Assembly (NCBI GenBank): GCA_016928995.1
Contig: JAFGJS010000011.1
Location: 1-44,271, forward strand
Origin: Candidatus Sumerlaeota bacterium
GTDB lineage: Bacteria > Sumerlaeota > Sumerlaeia > JAFGJS01
Direction of reading: 5' to 3'
Length of the DNA stretch: 44,271 nt
How positions within the stretch are numbered: the stretch's first letter is position 1; every line of letters starts with the position of its first letter. The notes beneath the pieces are model-generated. The model was not told the DNA's origin. It saw only the letters and a list, made by a program, of their open reading frames with translations, and ran no database searches. The translations under genes and the position numbers were made by a program. Of this stretch, positions 9,014-17,300 are shown piece by piece.

Positions 9014-10066
9014 ATGGGGAAAAAGGTCAACATCGTCGACATTGCCCGGGAGGCGAACGTCAATTACTCCACGGTTTCGCTTGCGCTGAACAACAGCCCC
9101 AAAGTCTCCTGCGAAACCGGCAAGCGCATCCGCGAACTCGCCTGTAAAATGGGCTATCAACCCAATTACATGGCGCGAGCGTTGAAGGGCCAGAAATCTT
9201 TCATGGTCGGGATCCAAATGCCGACGCTCAGAGATCCCTTCTTCATCGACATGCTGGTGGCCATTGAAAGCGAGCTGTCCGAACGGAAGCACTCCTGCCT
9301 GCTGTCCGTTTCCGGCTGGTCTGCGGATGAGGAAAAGGCCTCTCTGGATGAAATGATCAACCGCGCGGCCGACGGACTGATCATCGGCTATGACATCCTG
9401 ACCACGGGATTGGCCAAAAAAAAATACAACGAAATCGCTTCACTCAATAAGCCCATCGCGCTCTACACCGAATGCAATTGCCTTGATTACTATCTCGACG
9501 TCGATGTGGATCTTGTGCGCTGCGATCTGACGGACGCCTGCTACCGCATGACGCGCTATCTGATTGAACTGGGCCACACCCGCATTGCTTTCATCCTGCC
9601 GGAAACCGCGAACACAAAACGCGCTGGATATCGCAAGGCCTTGAAGGAGCATGGCATCAGTTTGGATCCGGCGCTGGAAGTGGAACTCCCTCGGCCGCAT
9701 ATCGGCTTTCCCAAATTGACCGACCAGATTCTGGAGATGCGGCCGCGGCCCACGGCGATTTTCGCTTATAACGATCAAAGCGCCGTGGAGGTCTTGCGGA
9801 GATTGCAGGAGCGCGGAATTCGAACGCCGGAAGAAATCTCCGTTGTGGGCATCAACAACAATTTGGTCGGTCAGATGGAAAAAATAAAAATCACCACGAT
9901 GAGCCTGCACGCCGATGTAATCGGCAAAACACTCGTGGAGATGTTCTTTCAACGACAGTTCAAACCGGATATACCCCGCCAGCATAAAAGCATTAATGCG
10001 CAATTGATTCCGCGAGATTCAACGGCGCCCTGTCCAGCGCAATCAAAGGACTGCGCAGCGCAATGA
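9014..10066 (+). CDS. LacI-family transcriptional regulator
   Basis: The protein (about 350 residues) starts with the LacI helix-turn-helix VNIVDIAREANVNYSTVSLALN, then the hinge MGYQPNYMARALKGQ, then a periplasmic-binding-protein-like ligand domain (IGIQMP-like strand, FAYNDQSA, SVVGINNN). The ATG at 9014 puts the helix-turn-helix at residue 3, as usual, but the nearest GGGG is only a base away. A TTG at 8972, with AAAAGGGA 5 bases upstream, is a serious alternative that adds 14 residues. The stop overlaps the next start as ATGA at 10063-10066, so the regulator is translationally coupled to a secreted FG-GAP-like protein. Effector unknown; sugars are the usual ligands of the family. Confidence 0.87.
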   Translation: MGKKVNIVDIAREANVNYSTVSLALNNSPKVSCETGKRIRELACKMGYQPNYMARALKGQKSFMVGIQMPTLRDPFFIDMLVAIESELSERKHSCLLSVSGWSADEEKASLDEMINRAADGLIIGYDILTTGLAKKKYNEIASLNKPIALYTECNCLDYYLDVDVDLVRCDLTDACYRMTRYLIELGHTRIAFILPETANTKRAGYRKALKEHGISLDPALEVELPRPHIGFPKLTDQILEMRPRPTAIFAYNDQSAVEVLRRLQERGIRTPEEISVVGINNNLVGQMEKIKITTMSLHADVIGKTLVEMFFQRQFKPDIPRQHKSINAQLIPRDSTAPCPAQSKDCAAQ

Positions 10067-11688
10067 AACTCGGAGACATCAGCTCCACAACTGCCACGCG
10101 GCGAAAACGGCGCGCAACCTTGCGCCGGCTCATCTCTTGTTGCGCGCTTCTGCTGCTCATCGCCCTCGATACGGCGCAAGCCGGAACGGAACTCGACTTC
10201 CGCCAAACGCGCATCAGGCTGGAGCGCGATTTCCCGCCTAAAACCGGTCTGACGCCGCGCGATTTCCAGCTCTTCGCTCAAAGCCTCACTGGCTCGAAGC
10301 AGGATGAAATCATCGTGGCGTATAACATCGGAATGCATGCGCACTTTTTGATTTACCAGGCTGATCCATCCACTGAGGATTACATGCCGCAGGCTCGATA
10401 TAGCGTGGACGCCTATCATAACGAAGTGTTATTCGCCTTTGGCCGCATCGAGTCCAGGGAGCATCAAAACCTGATTCTGGCGCACAGCGGACACATCGAA
10501 TATCTGCCGCTCATCGATGGCAAAGTTTCACCGGATCCGCTGGAGCTCCTGCCCCACGCCATGCTCGAATCCCAGCGCAGCGCATGCCGCTATCTGGATT
10601 TCACTGTGGATTGCGACGGCGACGGAATCGACGAACTGGCCCTGCCTGCTCTCGATGGGCCAAAACTCTGGCGCAAAACAGAAACGGGCTGGACATCCAT
10701 CGCGCTGCCTGCGCTGGAGCCCAAAAGCTATTCGCGTTTTCTCTCGAACGATTCAACGCCGCCGGATCATGGAGAAAAGATATCCTTTTCCAACGTAAAC
10801 GAAACTCCCGGTTTCTTCTTCCAGGATTTCGACAGCGACGGCGCGCGGGATCTATTCCGTATCGACGGTTTGGACGCCGTGGCGGCGCAAATGGAAAACC
10901 ACTGGCCGCACCGCCTCGGCAAACTCAGCGAACAACCGGTTCGCATCGAGGCCTATCGTTATCAGCGCGGCGCCTTCGCCGATGAGCCAGGCATGATCAT
11001 CGAAGCGGCGCAACGCCCGGGCTCGCAGCAATTTTTCTGCGACGTCAATGGAGACGGCGCGCCGGACAGGATCGAAACCTGGGCCAGTTCCGATCCGGTA
11101 TCACCGCTCTCCTGGCTGCGCCTGTATCTGGCCAAACCGGCGGACGGCGATACGTATCGCATTTCCTCCGGGAGCAATTTCGTGATGCGCTCCAAGGATC
11201 CCGTCGGCGTGCATTTTTATCCCGATCTGAACCGCGATGGACGGCTGGATTTTTTTCAGGTGCAATGGGACTATATGATCGGCTCGCACGATGACATGGC
11301 TGACATTTTTCTCGGACAAAGACTAAAATTGACGCTGGAAGGCTTCATTCAGGAAGCGCCGGGACGTTGGCCGGATCGCCCGCAAATTCGACGGCGCCTG
11401 CAATCGAAAAACTACAGTCCCGAGGAAGGCATCTTCCCCTTGATCGACTTGGAGCATGATTTCGATGGCGACGGCGCGCAGGACTTGGCTTTTCTAATCG
11501 AACCAGATCGCTTGCATGTCTATCGCTGCGATCTTCAGGCCATGCGTTTTGAGGATGACACGCTGACGGACATCTCGCTTCCACCGGGGCGCCAGGTTTT
11601 CTTCAAGGACATCAACGCCGATGGACGCGCGGATATCCTTGCCTTCGATATTGAAAAGCGAATCGTGGAACTATATATTTCCAAATAA
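10063..11688 (+). CDS. Secreted FG-GAP/VCBS-like repeat protein
   Basis: The 541-residue protein has a basic N-region and hydrophobic core (LISCCALLLLIALDTAQA, ending near 40), a likely signal peptide. At least six calcium-loop-like DxDxDGxxD motifs follow, near residues 183, 254, 326, 387, 466 and 515 (for example DCDGDGIDEL and DVNGDGAPDR). They are spaced about 50-80 residues apart, as in FG-GAP/integrin-alpha-like beta-propellers. Family knowledge: such proteins are extracellular and Ca-binding, often adhesive or polysaccharide-associated; no enzyme motif is seen. Its ATG overlaps the stop of the LacI gene, so the two form one translational unit, with the regulator first. Confidence 0.8.
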   Translation: MKLGDISSTTATRRKRRATLRRLISCCALLLLIALDTAQAGTELDFRQTRIRLERDFPPKTGLTPRDFQLFAQSLTGSKQDEIIVAYNIGMHAHFLIYQADPSTEDYMPQARYSVDAYHNEVLFAFGRIESREHQNLILAHSGHIEYLPLIDGKVSPDPLELLPHAMLESQRSACRYLDFTVDCDGDGIDELALPALDGPKLWRKTETGWTSIALPALEPKSYSRFLSNDSTPPDHGEKISFSNVNETPGFFFQDFDSDGARDLFRIDGLDAVAAQMENHWPHRLGKLSEQPVRIEAYRYQRGAFADEPGMIIEAAQRPGSQQFFCDVNGDGAPDRIETWASSDPVSPLSWLRLYLAKPADGDTYRISSGSNFVMRSKDPVGVHFYPDLNRDGRLDFFQVQWDYMIGSHDDMADIFLGQRLKLTLEGFIQEAPGRWPDRPQIRRRLQSKNYSPEEGIFPLIDLEHDFDGDGAQDLAFLIEPDRLHVYRCDLQAMRFEDDTLTDISLPPGRQVFFKDINADGRADILAFDIEKRIVELYISK

Positions 11689-11719
11689 GATGCAGGACAT
11701 TCTACGCCGTTCTTCTTGT

Positions 11720-12835
11720 TTATTCATCCAAAGTCTCGCGATAAATACGCAACGTCGCCTCGGCCATCGCATCCAGGCTGAAGACGCGCGCACGCTCCAC
11801 CGCAGCCTTAGCCATTTCTTCGCGGCGCTTGGGTTCAGCAAGCATTTTTTCCAACGCTGCGGCCAACGCGGCCTCGTCGTTCGGCGGTACGATATAGCCC
11901 GTCACCCCGTCGAGAATCGCTTCGCGATTGCCGCCCACGTCGGTCGCCACAACCGGACAGCCGCCGGCCATGGCCTCGATCACGACATTGGAAAAACCCT
12001 CCTTGTCCGACGGCAAGATGGCGAAATCCGCGGCCTTGTAATAGCGCTCCACATCGTCGCGCAATCCGGCAAACCGTACACAGTCGCTCAGTCCCCATTC
12101 CTGCGTCAACGCGCGCAGTTCGTCCTCCATTTTGCCCTCGCCGATCAACGCGGCCTTGAAATCCTTCCGCGCATCGCCCAAGCGCCGCAATGCGCTCAGC
12201 AAAAGCCGGTGATTCTTTTGCGGATGCAGCCGCGCCACAACGACGGCTAGCGCGCCGCCCGGAGGGCAACCGAGCTCCGCTCGCAATTGCATTTCAAACG
12301 GCGCGTGCTCAAAACGCTCCAGATCGATCCCGTTGTACAATACCCGCACGAAATCCTCCGGACAGCCCAGCGTCTCAGTCACGTCGCGTTTGACCTCTTC
12401 GCTGACCGCCAGCATGCCCGTGCGCCAGCGCCATAGCAAGCGATCCATCGCCCTTTGCCGCCACGAGTCCCATGTGTCCACGTTATGCACCTGCCCCAGC
12501 ATCACCGGCGTTCGCGCCAGATGCGCGGCGATCGTAGCCGGCATATAGCTGCGGTACATATGCGCATGCAGCACATCAACCTGATGCTCGCGCAGCCACG
12601 CCGCCATTTGCCGGATGCCGCGCGGCGAAAAACGGCTGTCGAACCGGATCAAATCGACCGGGATTCCCGCGTCCTCAAGCATTTCCGCCACGGGTCCGCG
12701 TTCATGGATGCACAATGCGCGACATCGGCATCCTGCCGCCGCCAAACGTGGCAGGATCGCCGCCATGCGCAGTTCAATGCCGCCTTGCGGCAGACGAGTA
12801 ATGACGCGTGCGATGTTCAAAGGGGGGGGATTCAT
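11720..12835 (-). CDS. GT4-family glycosyltransferase
   Basis: The 371-residue protein has the GT-B architecture: an N-terminal acceptor half starting IARVITRLPQGGIELRM, the linker LYNGIDLERF, and a C-terminal donor-binding half with VARLHPQKNH, ILPSDKEGFSNVVIEAMA and GCPVVATDVGGNREAI. The E-x7-E type arrangement in the last block is the GT4 nucleotide-sugar site. These enzymes transfer sugars in LPS, capsule or exopolysaccharide synthesis. The start at 12835 lies 7 bases after the gmk stop, so it forms a two-gene unit with gmk; longer frames would overlap gmk. Donor and acceptor are unknown. Confidence 0.87.
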   Translation of the reverse strand: MNPPPLNIARVITRLPQGGIELRMAAILPRLAAAGCRCRALCIHERGPVAEMLEDAGIPVDLIRFDSRFSPRGIRQMAAWLREHQVDVLHAHMYRSYMPATIAAHLARTPVMLGQVHNVDTWDSWRQRAMDRLLWRWRTGMLAVSEEVKRDVTETLGCPEDFVRVLYNGIDLERFEHAPFEMQLRAELGCPPGGALAVVVARLHPQKNHRLLLSALRRLGDARKDFKAALIGEGKMEDELRALTQEWGLSDCVRFAGLRDDVERYYKAADFAILPSDKEGFSNVVIEAMAGGCPVVATDVGGNREAILDGVTGYIVPPNDEAALAAALEKMLAEPKRREEMAKAAVERARVFSLDAMAEATLRIYRETLDE

Positions 12836-12842
12836 ATCAGCG

Positions 12843-13457
12843 TCAGGATTTTGCGTCGAAATCGACGCATTGCCGCGATGCCCGGCAACGCTCCGCATCC
12901 AGAATCGCCTGGATCGCATCGACCGTGCGGCTGAAATCGTCATTCATCACGATATAATCGTATTGCGGGGCCTTGCGCATCTCCTGCATCGCGCAGCTCA
13001 AACGCTGCTCTACGATCTGCGGCGCATCCTGCGCGCGGGCCTCGAGCCGTTCACGCAGGATCGACACGGACGGCGGAAGGATGAAGATCAGCACCGCCTC
13101 CGGACACTGGCTTTTCAGATTCAGACCGCCCTGGATGTCCAAATCCATGATCACATCCAGACCTTGCGCCAGCATCGCCTCCACCAGATCCTTGCGGGTG
13201 CCATATAGATTGCCGTACACCTCGGCATACTCATAGAAACGGCCTTCCGCGATCAGCTGCTCGAACAGCTCGCGCGAAACGAAATCGTAATCGCGGCCAT
13301 CCACTTCCGCCGGACGCTGCGGGCGGCTGGTGGTTGAAATGGAATACGACAATGAATCGTCGCGCTCCATCACCGCATGACACATAGTGGTTTTGCCGCC
13401 GCCGCTGGGCGCCGAAAGGATGAACAAAATTGGCTTGCGCGTTAATTGGATCGCCAT
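12843..13457 (-). CDS. gmk: Guanylate kinase
   Basis: The 204-residue length is standard for Gmk, which phosphorylates GMP to GDP. The P-loop SAPSGGGKTT (about 15-24) is followed by the GMP-binding block SISTTSRPQRPAEVDGRDYDFVS, then EYAEVYGNLYGT and the lid/strand DVIMDLDIQGG, all in the expected order. The ATG at 13457 gives the usual short N-terminus; the frame stays open further upstream to 13574 without family similarity. It is the first gene of a pair with a glycosyltransferase. RpoZ or YicC genes that often adjoin gmk are not here. Confidence 0.95.
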   Translation of the reverse strand: MAIQLTRKPILFILSAPSGGGKTTMCHAVMERDDSLSYSISTTSRPQRPAEVDGRDYDFVSRELFEQLIAEGRFYEYAEVYGNLYGTRKDLVEAMLAQGLDVIMDLDIQGGLNLKSQCPEAVLIFILPPSVSILRERLEARAQDAPQIVEQRLSCAMQEMRKAPQYDYIVMNDDFSRTVDAIQAILDAERCRASRQCVDFDAKS

Positions 13458-13663
13458 GGGATTCCGCTTGTTTCTTGTAAAAGATGATCTTGTGCGATTG
13501 ATCCGGCGACGGCAAGTCAAAAAAACGCAAACCACATGCGCTGGATTCATTCCGGTTATTGCGCTCAGCATCATCCGCCGTAAAAATCCGAAAATACTGT
13601 TGCTTTACTCAGACGGCATTTGATTGGCTAGCGGAGACCATGAAAGCAACAGGAGCGTGCATC

Positions 13664-14224
13664 ATGAAAGTCATCACGCTATTTGGCAGCGCAAAATGCA
13701 AAGCCGGCTCGCCGGATTACGAATTGGCCCGGGAAATCGGAAGCGGCGTGGGAACGCTGGGGCTGCAACTCTGCAATGGCGGCTACGGCGGCGTAATGGA
13801 GGCTTCCGCCCAAGGCGCCCGCGAAGCAGGAGCGCATACTATCGGCGTGACGCTGGCCAGCCTGGCGCAAAAAAATCAAGACGCGAATCCATTCATCGCG
13901 CAGGAGATTCCAGCCCGATCGCTCAAGGATCGCGTGGAAAAACTCATCGAACTGGGCGACGCGTACATCTGCCTGAGAGGCGGCACAGGCACGCTGGTGG
14001 AACTATCCGTGGCGGCTGAACTCATCCTGAAACAATTCATCGAGCCACGGCCGCTGCTCATTTACGCGCCCTATTGGCGCCCATTGATCGACATGCTGCG
14101 CGACGAAATCGATGCGCCCGATTTACGTTTCCCCGATGCGCCGTCCTCGCAGACCGATATTCTCTTCACTCCTTTTGAAAACGCGAAGGAAGCCATTGAG
14201 ATTCTGCGCCGCAATCTTGAATGA
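13664..14224 (+). CDS. LOG-family (lysine decarboxylase-like/cytokinin phosphoribohydrolase-like) protein
   Basis: The 186-residue Rossmann-fold protein starts with VITLFGSAK and contains CNGGYGGVMEA, corresponding to the family GGGGxGLMxA block, and CLRGGTGTLVEL, the PGGxGTxxE signature with its catalytic Glu. Family knowledge: LOG proteins hydrolyse N6-modified or unmodified nucleoside 5'-monophosphates, though many bacterial members are untested. AGGAG lies 10 bases before the ATG at 13664; an in-frame ATG at 13640 is weaker. It diverges from gmk, a nucleotide-metabolism neighbour, which may be coincidence. The first Gly of PGGxGT is preceded by Arg instead of the usual Pro. Confidence 0.83.
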   Translation: MKVITLFGSAKCKAGSPDYELAREIGSGVGTLGLQLCNGGYGGVMEASAQGAREAGAHTIGVTLASLAQKNQDANPFIAQEIPARSLKDRVEKLIELGDAYICLRGGTGTLVELSVAAELILKQFIEPRPLLIYAPYWRPLIDMLRDEIDAPDLRFPDAPSSQTDILFTPFENAKEAIEILRRNLE

Positions 14225-14270
14225 CCGTCCCATAACCTCTCCCGAAGACTCCGGCGTATTTGTATGCCAC

Positions 14271-14311
14271 TAAAAAAAAGCGGACGTTTCAACAAAAGAA
14301 ACATCCGCTTT
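14271..14311 (-). terminator. Strong Rho-independent terminator of the secretin operon
   Basis: Arms 14277-14290 and 14298-14311 pair over 14 positions with one mismatch around a 7-base loop. On the minus strand the stem is followed by an uninterrupted run of T (complement of the A run 14272-14279). It lies 27 bases after the secretin stop at 14338 and clearly ends the minus-strand operon. On the plus strand no T run follows, so it is not an efficient terminator for the LOG gene. Confidence 0.88.
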
Positions 14312-14337
14312 GTAGTTCATCTGAAATGATCAGCGGT

Positions 14338-17300
14338 TTAATCGACGAGTTTAGCCGTCAGGAAAATCAACAGCGTCGTCCGCTCCAGGCTCTTCATGCT
14401 GCGTCCGAACAAGAAACTGCCGATGTACGGGATATCCTTCAGCACCGGCACGCCGGATTCCAACGCACGGTTGTATTCCTGTACCCAGCCGCCCAACACG
14501 ATCGTCTGACCATTGTTTACGCGAGCGACGGTTTGCAACTGTTTCGAATCGATCAGCCGCGATGTTGTCTCGTAAACGTAATCCTCACCAGACGGCGGGA
14601 TCGGATCGTAAACGCCCGTGGCGTATCCACCGATTTCGCTCGTTAAACTGCTCGGAGTTTGATAGTAAACCTGAGTCGCTGATTCGCGCACGGGATCGTC
14701 AAGCTGGATGTCGATATCCAACGTGATGCTGCCGAGTTCCGTGATCGTCGGGGAAACCTGCATATCAACCAAATCTTCCCCGCGGCGGATTTCATTGTCA
14801 TTGGTCGTGATGACGCCGCTTTGCAGGCGGCTGATCTGGAAGTCGGCGGACTCGCCGTTCAATACGGTCACGTGCGGGCCGTTCACTACCGTGACGATGC
14901 CCTGCGCTTCATACAAGCGCAGCTGCGCCTCCACGGGCGATTCGCCGCCAAAGATGAAATTCAAAATTGTCGTGCTCTTCAAGTACGGAGAATTTGTCAA
15001 CGTTTCAAGCGAAGGCTCAAACACCGATTGCGAGGCCTCGGCCAAATCCGATCCAAATGTCGCATCGATGTAATGGCTGTCGACATCAGGCATCGCCTCT
15101 CCAAGATTGAGAATCGACCACTCCATCGACATCTGCTTGGCGCGGTTGTCGTCCACTTCGACGACCTTCGTGGTGATGTTGACCTGTTTCACCGGGCGGT
15201 CGAATTGATCGATCCAGTCCAGCACCTCGGCGAACAATGACGGATCGTCATAGCGAATCAACAGGGCGTTCAGATCGTCAAACACATCGATCGAAATCGG
15301 CGCCTCTTCCACAGCCGGTTCTTCTTCGTCCTGCTGCGTTTCCTCTTCTTGAACAGCCGTGGTATCCAGCGGCCGGTAATTGATTGTCACACGGGCGCGT
15401 CCCTCGCCGCTGCTGGAGGACGAAGGATCGACTTCTTCGGCAATAATTTCATAGTCATCGACGAATTCTGAGCGAAACTCTTCAATCGTCGTGTCACGCG
15501 AATCCGTCGGCGTCCGGACGACGAACTCGGCCGAGTCGTCATTCTCATCATTTGCGTCGTTCTCATTGACGCGCGTGAGACGGATATTGATGTCGCGGAA
15601 TCGCAACTCATCTTCGACACGCAACGTTTTCGTAACGCTGTCGCCGCTCGCCGTGCCGGTATCATCTTCCGAAGTGATTCCCAGCACGACTTCCAAACGG
15701 CTGGCCAAACTTGCCGCGTCGGCGAATTTAAGGAAGATGACCTTGGAGCGCCGGCGCCGCTCGATTTCCGGCAGCGAGGCAATATAATCAGCCACTTTGC
15801 GAATATTCACCGGAGTGTCCGTGATCGTCATTTGCAGGGTTTGCTTGTCAAACCACATCTTGCGTCCGGCTGCGCGCGCCCTCGTGATGCCCTCGCCGGT
15901 GTAAAGGATCGTTTTCACCACTTCCTCGACCTTGGCGGCGAAACGCTCACGGCTGGTCTGGTCGGCCGAGAGAGCCTCGCGCGGAGTCAGGTCGAACACC
16001 GCGACATCCAGCCTGTCCGCTTCGATGTCGCGCAGGAATTCGCGATCCTGCAACAGTTGCTCGGCCTTACGAATGTTTTCCGGCGTGTCTTTGATGATGA
16101 TCGTGTCGCCTTCCACGAAAATCTCGCGCCCGATCAGCAAATCCTCAGCCTGGGTGCGCAGGATGGCCTCCAGCAGCACTTTGATCTTCGGACCTTTGCT
16201 TTCATCGGCGATCTTGAAGTCGCGGATGATCAACTGCGGCTCAACCTGGCTGGCGATTTCCGCCAGCACTGCCGCGGCCTTCTCCAAATTGGCTGCGGAG
16301 TCGTAAAGGAACAATGTGTTGTTTTCCTCGTCCAGCAGCATCTCCACTGAAGCGACCGTAGGCTGCTCATCGTGCCAAAGAATATTCTGCAGCTGCTTTT
16401 GGTCGATCATACGTTTCAGTTTCGGCATGTTCTCCGGATCGATATGAAACATGCGCGAGTGAAGATCAAGGCTGACGATAATGATGTCTTCGCCCGGCTG
16501 GCGTTCCCATTTCAGACCGATCGGCAGCAGGACGTGATTCAAAATAGTCTTTAATGGTTTGTCTTCGAACTTAGCCTGAACCTTGGGATTGATGCCGTCA
16601 GCGATCGTGAAATTGATGCCGGAAATCAACGACAGGGTATTAAGGAAATCGCTCAGATCCAGCGGCTGCTGCGTCTCGATCGTGCGTTTGACGTTCAACT
16701 TTTCCTGCGCATCCTGCTCCGCTTGCTCCGCGGCCATCAGATCCGCTCTTTGCGCCAGATATTCCTGATATTCAGCGTCCACTTCCTCCAGAAAGATCTC
16801 AGCCCTCTGATTGCCCGGATCAACCGTCAGCGCTTCGCGCGCCAGATTGACCGCGGTTTCAATGTTATCCGGCGAGCTCTGATACGCTTGCACGGCCTTC
16901 TGAAAGAGATTCTCTGACTGGGAGCGAATCAACGCGCGTTCATTATCGGCGCTCATGCTCTGCGCTTCAGCCATACGCGATTCGGCGCGTTGCAACAAGC
17001 GTTCGGCTTTCCGATTTTCAGGATCGAGCTGCCGGGCCAGTTTCAACTTCTCAATCGCCAGCTGATATTCCTCAGCTTTCATGTGCTCTTGAGCAATTTC
17101 AATGTTGCGATCCACACGCTCCTGCGTTCCCTCGCTTTTTTGCTCGTTCAGCCGCTCACGGAGTTTGCTGATTTCCCGATCCTGCCCGTCATACATCGCT
17201 TCCAGTTCGGAAATCACCACCTCGGCGGACAACAAGTCTTCGTTCGACAGATGCTTTTTCGCGGCGGCGATTTTCTCCTCGCGCAGATCTTCCGACATCC

